64,000 bases of DNA from Lagopus muta (lineage: Eukaryota; Chordata; Aves; Galliformes; Phasianidae), in the NCBI RefSeq assembly GCF_023343835.1, contig NC_064443.1:19773501-19837500 (forward strand), in the 5' to 3' direction. The notes beneath the pieces were generated by a model, which saw only the letters and a program-made list of their open reading frames with translations, searched no databases and was not told the DNA's origin. Within the stretch, counting starts at the first letter, position 1. Every line of letters starts with the position of its first letter. Below, in pieces: positions 35,900 through 44,599 of this stretch. The position numbers and the translations under genes are program-made.

Positions 35900-36621
35900 C
35901 TTGACAGGTGTGTACCAGAAGAGAAGCATATGTAAGAATGTGTGCACCTAGCCGGATTCACAGGCCATTGCTGAGACAGGTGCATGTGCAGTACTGTGAT
36001 AACAATGGTGCAAGCGTTGTGCGGTGCCCGGTGTGTCACATGTGCAGTGCACTGCTGTGACCAGCAGTGTCTATGACGCATGAGCCTGCAGATGGCAACT
36101 ATAGCGAGGTTAAACGTTGGTGTGTGCACACCACAATGTGATCGATACTGCATGAGCAATGTGTTCCTGTGACAAATGTGTGTGCAGAGCCAAGGTGGGT
36201 GCGTGCACACTGCAGAGGCAAAGAAGTGCATGTGCTGAGCAATGCAGAGAAAGAGAGAAGAGCATGCACAGTGCTGTGCAAAATCTGACGCATGTGCAGT
36301 GATGAGATCAGTGCATGGGCTGCTGGGGCACATGCATGCGCGTTGCAAAAAAGAGTTATGTGCAGTGCCATAGGTGCCGCACGTGCACTGAGGTGATGTG
36401 CATGCTGCATGAGCAGTACTCCGGTATGGCCCGGAGATTCACGCATGCGCATTGTGTTGCCAAGGCTGGTGCATTTGCAGAGCCGTGCAAATGCCAGTGC
36501 ATGCGCGGTGAGGTGACATGCTCATCGCATGTGCAGTATGGTGCAAAAGATGGCACACATTTTGTGTTCCCGAGTTTAGCACGTGTGCATTGTAGTGCTC
36601 ATACTCACGCAAGTGCAGTAC
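35900..36621 (+). repeat. CpG-decayed GCATGTGCAGT array (promoter-like repeat copy 2)
   Basis: A run of about 20 imperfect units of roughly 30-36 bases built on GCATGTGCAGT or GCATGCGCAGTG, mostly with TpG where the 40-kb copy has CpG (CATGTGCAG against CATGCGCAG). Examples lie near 35975, 36045, 36290, 36330, 36450, 36500 and 36530. It stops exactly at the target duplication of the minus-strand ERV (36615-36621) and resumes briefly on its other side. Confidence 0.75.
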
Positions 36622-36920
36622 TGTGGGAGTGGGATTGTGGAATCTTAGCGATAACTCGACACGAGTTAGCAACTAAGTCCAATGTTTAATCATAGAGCAA
36701 GAGACTATATAACCTCTAAGTCCACTTGTCATATTGTCATTGGCTATTACTCATGTCCGTCAACCTGTAACTGTGACAATGTAATGTTCCCTGCTATGCC
36801 TACTTCCCACACTTTTTCATACAGCACAACTTGCAACTAGTTGTTTGCTCAAACACCTTTACAGTGTTATCATGTCCTTAATACTCTGAACATGGCCTTG
36901 TTTTTAAAAACCGTCCTCAA
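36622..36920 (-). repeat. 3' LTR of the deleted ERV
   Basis: On the minus strand it starts TTGAGGACGG right after a polypurine tract and ends CCCACA. It differs from the 5' LTR by roughly 15-20 substitutions over 299 bp by eye, implying an insertion that is not very recent. An ATTGTCATTGGCTATT block (plus strand) supplies a CCAAT box on the minus strand. Confidence 0.85.
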
Positions 36921-37824
36921 TAATTCCCCCCTTTTCTTTTTGCACCACAAATATTGAAGGAGCAAGTTTGTGCATAGCTCTCGTAACCAACTTGATAACA
37001 ACATTAAAGCCAACAAACATTAGAACAAGGATTAAGGCCCAACACAAACCCTCTAATATTATTCCCTGTACCCATCTGGAGATCCCTAATTTTGCAAAGA
37101 GATCATCTAACTGGTTACGATCTTGTGTTATAGCCATTGTATGACTGCGTAGCCACTGCAGCTGTTTATGAATAGAATTGCTATGCTCCAGTAGATTGAA
37201 GTAACATCTGCTGTCAAGATCTTCACACCCATGTCCTTGAGCAAGAAGCAAAAAGTCAATGGCTGCTCAATTCCGAAGCACCACATGGTGGAGACTTGAT
37301 CGATCCATCATAATTTCAGTAAGAGCAGCTGTGGTGATGTTAGCCTGCTTCTCCAACCAGCATGCGAGTCATTCTATTTGCTTCAGTGTGGTTCCAGCGG
37401 CAAGTCCAGGCCATAAAAGTGACACGAAGACTTTAGCAGTGAGGGACCATAGTTCAACTTGGTTGTTACAGTCTCTAGGGAGTGAATGTTTTGATTGCAG
37501 ACTAAGGCAGAAATCAGGTTGATTCACTGCTTGAGACCATGTAACCAAGCCATTCAGCTGTGGATCTATCCGGTGTATGGCTTCCCTTGCTGTCCCCAGA
37601 AGTAGCAGGCGAATTACACAAACACGTCCATCTAGCCGGAACCCATAATGGACCCAACGCCCATTTTCTTTCCATACTGGGGCCGCTTTCTTTAGCCATC
37701 GCCCTGTGTCAGTGAATATCATCCTAGCTGTTTGAATGGGTACCTTCATTCCTAACGGCTTTGGGGCCCATGTGCTGTGAAGCATCCATTGTAATATGGG
37801 AATGGGGGGAATTGCACAAAGCAT
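36921..37824 (-). pseudogene. env-like remnant (surface and transmembrane parts)
   Basis: Two minus-strand frames, 37824-37369 and 37251-36904, lie just upstream of the polypurine tract, the usual place of env. The second ends in a hydrophobic segment of about 23 residues (ILEGLCWALILVLMFVGF) followed by a short basic tail, the pattern of a transmembrane anchor. It is preceded by RNQLDDLFAKLG, which resembles the end of a TM ectodomain helix. The first contains WLKKAAPVWKENGRWVHYG. The two frames are separated by stops, so the protein is broken. Assignment rests on position and topology. Confidence 0.65.
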
Positions 37825-38396
37825 ATCCCCGGAAAAATTTAAAAAAAGAATGTGAGAGAATTATTTTAGAGCAAGTACCAATTCAGGTGTTCCTTGTTAA
37901 ATGGAAGCATTATTGTCTCTCGTTCCCTGCCATTTATTCTATACATTGCAATCATCCTTTCTTTATCAATTGAGCTGCTGCTTCGGGCACAGACCTCACC
38001 GTTGTTTTCGGGTGTCCCAAAAATACCCATTCCAGGCCCCTCACTCCCCCTTTTTCTTTTTGGCCAATCAATGCAAACGGGACATCATTCAAACAATAAC
38101 AAAGGAGGAGACAGAGTGGTTCTCTGTCAATGCGCCGTCCATGGGCGCAGCGCCAGGGTAGCACTGGGGGGGGGCTCTCTGGCCCCTCCAATCTCTCCCC
38201 ACAGCCACCCCTTTCGCAGCAACCGTGCCCATCCTGGCCCCTTCTGTCAAGCACCACTGCCCTCTTTCCCCCCGACCCCTCATAGGTTGCATGCATAAAC
38301 CACCATGCCCCCCCAATTTCCTGCCTACTCTCCTTTCCTGAGGGGTGGCTTCGTCATCATCGGACAATGACTCCCCTGATTTGGGATTCAGAAGGA

Positions 38397-38962
38397 TCAG
38401 TCATGTTGGTAGCCTGGAGCAGGTAGATCTGTTCCATCCGTCATGGACGGGATAGGCCGCAGGGAGGTGGTGGGCTCACTCTTTTCTGGGCCAATCCCAT
38501 GTGGTGAGCTTGGATTGCAAACCTCAGCCTCTGACAAAATCAGCAGGGGTGATGGTTTGAAAAGTGATTGCCCTCCTGCCCTGAATGCCGATCCTGCCAT
38601 CTTATTGTCCTCAGCTGGGTCTAACACCTGCATTACGTTCCAGACAGTATTTTTCGCTGCTTGGTATTTCTTAGGCAGTTAATAAACTCCCACCAGGGGC
38701 TCTGCATCCTTTTTGCCCACTTTTCTCCATCTATTACAGCATCCCAAATAACATCACCAAAATCTTGCCATTCCTTAATTTGAAAAGGACTTGTACTCAA
38801 GTCATTGAAATGCCCTTTTGTCTGGCCTGTCGTAACTAACAACGATAAGGCTTTGGCACGGAGCTTCACTCCCCACTTCTCTAAGAAGCTTGATAATAGT
38901 GACAGGGCTACCTCCAGCTCCATGTCATCTTCCGTTGTCGGTTTTAGTGAGCGCTCACTCAA
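38397..38962 (-). pseudogene. gag-like remnant of the deleted ERV
   Basis: A minus-strand frame begins at 38962, about 140 bases after the primer-binding site, and encodes 109 residues with a helical, matrix-like look (FLEKWGVKLRAKALSLL, DVIWDAVIDGEKWAKRMQSP). Its stop is followed by another frame (38633-38397) rich in Pro and Ser. The position is right for gag. The exact retroviral genus cannot be decided from what is visible. Confidence 0.6.
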
Positions 38963-39101
38963 CTGGCGTCCTTTCTCCTGTGGAAAAATCCGTCTGATCT
39001 CAGGGATGCTCTTCCCTTCTCAAATGGACTCATGCAGCTTTTCTGAGATGGCTTTAGCTTTTCTCAGACGGCCTTGTACGGTTTTTCTGAGACGGCCTCA
39101 G

Positions 39102-39119
39102 GTCCCTGTTCAGGCACCA
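39102..39119 (-). other. primer-binding site, tRNA-Lys3-like
   Basis: The minus strand reads TGGTGCCTGAACAGGGAC directly after the 5' LTR (LTR end CTGCA, then AAAA). It differs from the perfect complement of tRNA-Lys3 at two positions, both C to T, compatible with G:U pairing or CpG decay. Confidence 0.75.
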
Positions 39120-39123
39120 TTTT

Positions 39124-39421
39124 GCAGGAGTGGGACTGTGGGATCTTAGCAATAACTTGACACGAGTTAGCAACTAAGTCCAATGTTTAATCGTAGAGCA
39201 AGAGACTATATAACTTCTAAGTCCACTTGTCATGTTGTCATTGGCTATTACTCATGTCCGTCAACCTGTAGCTGTGACAATACGAAGTTCCCTGCTACGC
39301 CTGCTTCCCACACTTTCTCATACAGCACAACTTGCAACTAGTTGTTTATTCAAACACCTTTACAGCGTTATCATGTCCTTAATACTCTGAACACGGCCTT
39401 GTTTTTAAAGCCAGTCCTCAA
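39124..39421 (-). repeat. 5' LTR of the deleted ERV
   Basis: The homologue of 36622-36920. It starts TTGAGGACTGG at 39421 on the minus strand and ends CCTGCA before the primer-binding site. Both LTRs carry the block GTCCACTTGTCAT and the block CAGCACAACTTGCAAC on the plus strand. Confidence 0.85.
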
Positions 39422-39871
39422 CGCAGTACAGTGCAGTGGACTCACATGCGCCCCCCTCCTCATTCCCTCTGTGTCCTCATGTCCTGCTTGTGTCTTTGTG
39501 TCCTCTCTGAGTCCTCTCCCCATGTCCCCTCAGTGTCTCCTGTGCCACGTATTAATTCCACCTCTGCTGAGTATTGCTTAAGGGCGCATATTTAAATTAT
39601 GTTCTGCATCTCTTTGGATCTCGTTCTGCTTTGCTGCATGCGTCTGTCAGATTGGGTTTTTCATCACCTCGCACACTGGCTGAAAAAAAGTAGAATAAAA
39701 AGCACGACAACATCAATTTTCTATTTATTATTTATTATCATTTATTGACAGATATTCAGAAGTACTGAGCGCAGTTTTGGTGGTTTTGTCGAAGTTTTCC
39801 TCGTTTTCTTCGTCGTCTCCCTTCCCCCCAATTTCTTTCCTGTGTTTTCACACATTCGAATTTCACTTCGT

Positions 39872-40072
39872 GGTCTCTGCTGCCATCGTGTGGCTAATCG
39901 GCAAAACTGCAGCGAAATTTATTCGACGGTCTCTGCTGTCATCGTGTGGCCAATAGGCAAAACTGCAGCGAAATTTATTCCACGGTCTCTGCTGTCATCG
40001 TGTGGCCAATAGGCGGAAATGCAACGAAGTTTTTTCCGCGGTCTCTGCTGCCCCCCGCGGAACCAATCGGTG
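39872..40072 (+). repeat. four 56-bp tandem repeats, each with a CTCF-like core and a CCAAT-type box
   Basis: GGTCTCTGCTG begins at 39872, 39928, 39984 and 40040, an exact 56-bp period. Each unit reads CTCTGCTGYCATCGTGTGG then CCAAT (CTAAT in the first), then AAACTGCAGCGAAATTTATTC. The minus strand gives CCACACGATGRCAGC, close to the CTCF core. The fourth unit reads CTGCCCCCCGCGGAACCAATCGG. The block directly precedes the GCATGCGC array, as at 28.15 kb. Confidence 0.88.
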
Positions 40073-40145
40073 CTCAACAGCGAGCATGCAAAAACAGATT
40101 TGAATTTTGCACCAAAAAGAGTCCAGTGTGAACTTACTGACGCAT

Positions 40146-40800
40146 ACGCTCTGCGGCGAGGGAACGGACGCATGCGCAGTGCACTGCCGAAAAAAAAAAA
40201 ATCGCATGCGCACTATGCGCATGCGCAACTCTTGGCACAGTGCAAAGCGAACCGCTGGTGCATGCGTAGAGATGATTTGAGGCGAACGCATGCGCAGTGC
40301 TTGTGCGAGAATGGCGCATGCGCATAATGATGAAGAAACAGACGCATGCGCACTGTGTTGGCTGGACAGGCGCATGCGTACTGCACTGACGAAAAAGGCG
40401 CATGCACACTGCGGAAACGCAGCTCGCCCATGAGCAGTGCCTTGATCAACACTGCGCATGCGCATAATGGCAGCGAGGCTGGCGCATGCGCAATACCGTA
40501 TCAAGCGGGGCGCACGCGCAGTGCAGTGATGAAATTGTCACATGTGCACCGCGAATTCGAAAGCAAACGCATGCGCAGTGGGCTGTGGAAAAAAAAAAGC
40601 GCATGCATTGTCGTGCGCATGCGCAGTGCGATGTGCAGAAGGCGCATGCGTACTGTCAGCATGGAATCGGCGCATGCGGGCTGCACACAGCAAGCGACGC
40701 ATGCGCAGTGCTGTGCCAAGAAGCCGCATGCGCAGCTTGGTGCTGAGCTGGCGCATGCGCAGTGCTGCGCCGCGACTGGTGCATGCGCCTTGCGGGACAG
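40146..40800 (+). repeat. CpG-preserved array of about 24 NRF1-like sites (GCGCATGCGCA)
   Basis: Sites of the form GCGCATGCGCAGTGC recur about every 26-33 bases across 650 bp. At least thirteen contain the exact word GCATGCGCA (for example near 40172, 40204, 40217, 40288, 40317, 40346, 40459, 40485, 40571, 40617, 40701, 40727, 40754), with about ten variants between them. The consensus of the transcription factor NRF1 is YGCGCAYGCGCR. Spacers differ, so only the motif is conserved across units. It is followed by a CpG island. Confidence 0.88.
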
Positions 40801-41570
40801 AAAGCGGCGCGTTTATGTAGCGCGTTACCGTCTGGATTTACTGATATGTATTGCTTTCTCAAGACATGCTCGTGTCGGTGCTGCTGCACATCGGTAGCGC
40901 GATCGAGAAGCTCTGAGCGGCGTTGCACTGCCGCTGCGAGGGCTTTTAAACGGCCGGGGGATGGTGTAGGGCTGGGGTGGAAGGGGACGTGTTCCAGTTC
41001 ACCGGGAGGCGAGCAAGTTTGGTGCCACGAGGCGCTGAGGGGCAGCTGTGAGCCGAACCTGTCTGTTCCCGGGTGGGCTCGGGCATAAAATGGTGGAAAT
41101 AGACGAGGGGCATCCAGGATTAGCGGGGGAGAATATCGCTGAGCCGGCGGTCCGAGAATCGGCTGCTTGCCTGTACTCGCAGTGTTTTTTCGAAACAGCT
41201 GCTGTTTTTAAGGTGACAGGCGCACGTTCGCTTTTGTCTGGAGGACTGATAATCATAGAGAGCGGCGGATTAGCTGCGCAGAGCGGTTAAAACTCCACTT
41301 CCTCATTTCTAGGCGCATGCGTTCTGCCGCTGGCAGGACTCGGCGGCAGACAGCCGCCAGTCAGGCCTCCAGTCCCAGGCACCGTGCAGCGGCTCTGAGA
41401 GCTCTGAGCCACTCTGTCTGTGACCTTTCCATCCAAGAGAGGAGGATTCCCATCTTTACCTGGACCTCTCACGCCCTCCTGTCTTTTCCTTTAATAATAA
41501 AAGCACACTTGTGCTCACTCAACGCCTTGACTGCCTGTGGAGTCTTCATTCACGAGGACTGGGATGAATG
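40800..41570 (+). promoter_or_regulatory. CpG island downstream of the NRF1-like array, LTR-like 3' part
   Basis: CpG-rich DNA continues from the array to about 41.35 kb. It includes GGGCATAAAATGG near 41083, a TATA-like sequence, and one further GGCGCATGCGTT near 41311. Near 41494 is AATAAA followed by GCACACTTGTGCTCACTCAACGCC, an arrangement like the poly(A) signal and U5 of an LTR. The stretch may be the promoter and terminator end of the same repeat family. No protein family is recognised in its frames. Confidence 0.55.
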
Positions 41571-41924
41571 CAACAAACAATGAGGCACTTCAGCTTGCAA
41601 TGCTGAAGCTGTGGGGTGCACGAAGCAGAGCTCTGGGTTAGTTCCCGTTTTGTCTGGCTTTGGGGTGTCTGCAGCTCCCATTTGGTACGGTAGCAAATAA
41701 TCTCTAGCATCCTGGATGCTGCTCGTGATAACCCCAAGCTTCCTGGCAGTGGCTTTGTGATGCCTTTCAGGGCTTTTGGATGCCTTGTGATGCCTTGGCT
41801 GCTCCCTAACACCTCTCTCCTCTGGCCGCGTCCATTCCTGGCTCCCAACCTCCGGGCTGTCTGCACAGAACATCTGCAGCCCTGTCACCATCACGCTGCA
41901 GCAGGACGAGCTCACTCAGACCTG

Positions 41925-42135
41925 GTGTCTCATTGGTCAGCATCAGCTCTGTCCCACCCCTGGCAGTCTCTCATTGGTTAGCGTCAGCGCTGTCCCCTCC
42001 CCCGGGGATTCCTTCATCCGCAGTAGGTCCGCCGGCTGCAATTGGTTTAGCTGCCGTGCTCGGGAGCGGTCGTTTGGAGCCGGCTGTTGGAGGTGCGACA
42101 GACCTCGGTGGCAGCCGTTGCTGTCCTGGCAGCAG
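41925..42135 (+). promoter_or_regulatory. promoter-like block with three ATTGG (inverted CCAAT) boxes
   Basis: ATTGG occurs at 41932, 41973 and 42041 in a GC-rich stretch. The first two sit in a roughly 41-bp tandem repeat (CATTGGTCAGCATCAGCTCTG and its variant). It is followed by GCCGTGCTCGGGAGCGG and a CpG-rich run. The arrangement is typical of TATA-less NF-Y promoters. The DNA right after it is a CR1 3' end and no gene was recognised. Confidence 0.5.
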
Positions 42136-42139
42136 CGAG

Positions 42140-42480
42140 GCGGAAGCTAAGGCACAACGGGAGCGAGTGCTGAGGGCAGCTCCGCCAGAGGTGTGCGGGA
42201 CAGGGAGAGGAGCCCTGCGCGGCCCCAAGCAAAGGGAGATGGCCGTAAAGTGGAGCGCGGGAAGTTCCGCCCATGGATGAGAAGGGAGTTCTTCTCAGTG
42301 AGGATGGCGCAGCTCTGGAACAGGCTGCCCAGGGAGGCTGTGGCTTCTCCTTGTCTGGAGATATTCCAGAACCGCCTGGACACCCACCTGCGCAGCCTGC
42401 TGTAGGAGCCCGTTTTGCAGGGGGTTGGACTCAGTGATCCCTGGAGGTCCTTCCAGGCCCAGTTCTGTGCTTCTGTGATT
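42140..42480 (+). mobile_element. CR1 LINE 3' end fragment
   Basis: It shows the CR1 C-terminal coding text (REFFSVRMAQLWNRLPREAV, SPCLEIFQNRLDTHLRSLL), then the 3' UTR (GGGGTTGGACTCAGTGATCC) and the terminal CTTCTGTGATTTT. It is 5'-truncated and divergent. Confidence 0.9.
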
Positions 42481-42879
42481 TTACTCCTTGCTTCTTGCAG
42501 CAGCACGGTGTTTCAGAAGAGAGAAAAGCACAGCAGGCATCAACTGGGTTTCTGTGGCTGCTAAAGCTGTGCTGAGAACTGGGCTGACTGCTGCCCCTGG
42601 CAATGTGTGCAAAGTCTGCAGAGGCAGAGGAATAACTTTTCTCTCAAAAGTTGAGCTTGTCTAAGGTAGGTCACTGCTGGGAGAGCTTCTGCTTTAAAGC
42701 ATCAAGTTGTATAGTAAGGAAATTTTTAAAGCGAGCTTGCCAGTTCTTTTTTACCTAAGTGATTTTTTAGCAAGGAAAGACTGGAGATGCTGCTTGCTAA
42801 TGGAAGATGGAGAGAGGAAAAGCAAGTGAAAGGCACGCTGTGCATAGCTGCTGCATACCATCTGCACTGCTCTCCCCCT

Positions 42880-42957
42880 TGTGAGAGGTAGGTTGTGTTT
42901 TTGCAGTGGAAGTTTCCAGTAGTTCTGTATGTAGCACAGGATAATTTGCCTTTCACA
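42880..42957 (+). repeat. 78-bp terminal-inverted-repeat element, copy 2
   Basis: Same length and interior as 29470-29547, starting TGTGAGAGGTAGG and ending GCCTTTCACA, so the inverted repeats are slightly decayed. Both copies lie on the plus strand within about 1 kb upstream of a retroviral remnant. Confidence 0.7.
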
Positions 42958-43136
42958 AAGAAAGCTGCTGAACAGCTCTAGGATTGCAGTTGAAAACTTG
43001 TGAAACAGGTATAAAGGTGTCAATGAATCTATTAATAACTGCTAATGAAAAAGAAATAAATCCAAAGGTGCGAGCAGGGGAAGGAAACTGGGTGGACTCG
43101 GAATTACTTCCTTAACAATAACTGTCCAAGGAGGGA

Positions 43137-44210
43137 GTGAAGCTGCAAAACAGGGACAGTTATCCCCCCATGCCTTTAGAAAGGATAATGGGTCTAAAGG
43201 CTGTAATACAAACATTGGTTAAGATGGTTTTCTGGGACTCTATGTCACCCTATAACAGTCCAGTTTTGCCATTACAGAAGGCAAATAGCACCTATCGACT
43301 GGTACAAGATCCAAGAGAAATTAATGAAATAGTTCTCAAGTGACCCCCCTGCTTCCTAACCCCTATACTTTAATGAGTCAAATCCCACACAGACACAAAT
43401 GGTTCAGTGTAACAGACCTCAAAGATGCTTTCGGGACCTGTATTTTAGACTCAGAGAGTCAAGATCTTTTTGCCCTTGAATGAGAGGATCCAAAAATGCA
43501 ACAAAAATAGCAAGAGAGGTGGATTGCTTTACCCCAAGGGTACATAGAATCGCCTAATTTATTTTTATTATATTTTATGTATTATATTATTATAGATATT
43601 ATATATTGTATTATTATGTATTATTTTATATACATTATATATTTTATATTTTATTTTTGTTTTAACTAATTCAGTGCTGGAGAAAGTTTTGGAAAAGTTT
43701 CAGGTTGAAGAGGAGGTGAAGCTGTTTCAGTATGTAGATGATTTGCTGAGTTGTGGAAAAGAGGAGTCTAAAGTAAGAGACTAAGTAAAACTCTGAATTT
43801 CTTGGGAATATGGGCTAGGGCTGTTTGAACTGTAGTATGTGGAAAAAGAAGTCAGATACCTTGGGCATGTGATTTCTGAAGGGAAATGGAGAGTTCTGAA
43901 GGAATTCAGGGCACTGTGCAGCTTCATTTGCCCAGGACAAAGAGGGAGCGGCAAAAGTTTCTAGGTTTGATTGCATTCTGTATTTTGTGAATAGAAGAAT
44001 ATGTACAAGAAACAAAGATTGTATCTCCAACTATCACAGGGAAAACCCAACATATTAAAATGGACAAAAGAGGGAAAAGAATTAGTAGAAGTATTGAAAC
44101 AGGACTTAATCACAGCACCCGTGTTAGAGCTGCCTGCCTTAAAGGAACCATTTCACCTTTTGATAACTGTCAGTGAAAGAGCTGTTTTAGGCATTCTAAC
44201 ACAAGAATAG
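43137..44210 (+). pseudogene. reverse transcriptase remnant (gammaretrovirus-like)
   Basis: The order is conserved: PLERIMGLKAVIQTLV and WDSMSPYNSPVLP (fingers), YRLVQDPREINEIV, then in another frame VTDLKDAFGTCIL (motif A Asp), LPQGYIESPNLF (motif B), FQYVDDLL near 43730 (catalytic YVDD) and a connection segment ILKWTKEGKELVEVL with LELPALKEPFHLLITV. Stops and frame changes separate the pieces. A roughly 100-bp AT repeat is inserted between the LPQG and YVDD blocks. The wording is that of class I (gamma-type) endogenous retroviruses. Confidence 0.88.
43557..43665 (+). repeat. AT-rich microsatellite inside the reverse transcriptase
   Basis: TATATTATTATAGATATTAT-type sequence about 100 bp long that separates the LPQG motif from the YVDD segment. 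It probably expanded or inserted after the provirus had died. Confidence 0.85.
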
Positions 44211-44437
44211 GGAGACAAAAGAAAACCTATTCATAGTTGTTCAAGGTATTAGACCCTGTATCTCAGGGTTGGCCTGAACGTGTGGCTGTGTCCAGGTGGT
44301 ATCAGCAACTGCCTTACTGGTAGAAGAGAGTGTGCGTGTACACTTTGGGAGTGTAAGGAGCAAGTTGTTGACGGTACGTGTTCCCCCCCTACTCTTCCAT
44401 GAAGAGATTGCTCCACATTTTGAGGCATGATGGTTAC

Positions 44438-44462
44438 AAAAAAAAAAAAAAAAAAAAAAAAA
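44438..44462 (+). repeat. poly(A) run, 25 A
   Basis: A pure A run between the RNase H-like and downstream parts of the gamma-type ERV. It may mark a retroposed or rearranged junction. Confidence 0.8.
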
Positions 44463-44599
44463 GAGCAGGAATCTGCTCCTCAATCTCTTAAAAAAGCATA
44501 GTGCCAAACTCTCCCCCGTGGAGATGAAATGGGCATGGAATAATTGGTCCAACTTCGAGGGAGTCATGGGTCATATTAAATTCCCTCCACAAGCAAATT

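Larger units (their letters stand above)
36622..39422 (-). mobile_element. deleted avian ERV with two LTRs, gag-like start and env remnant, no pol
   Basis: Two nearly identical repeats of about 299 bp (36622-36920 and 39124-39421) flank 2.2 kb. On the minus strand, the 5' LTR is followed by a Lys3-like primer-binding site, a gag-like frame, GC-rich gag-like sequence, an env-like region and a polypurine tract (AAAAGGGGGGAATTA) before the 3' LTR. A 7-bp direct repeat, GCAGTAC, occurs at 36615-36621 and 39423-39429, consistent with a target-site duplication. No pol motif was seen, so the element depends on another virus to move. The layout resembles short non-autonomous avian elements such as ART-CH; that name is a suggestion only. 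Confidence 0.85.

Noticed and set aside
40146-40800. Possible CRISPR array because of regularly spaced palindromic repeats
   Set aside because: Repeats are too short and variable, spacers are not of uniform length, and the setting is a vertebrate genome with no cas genes.
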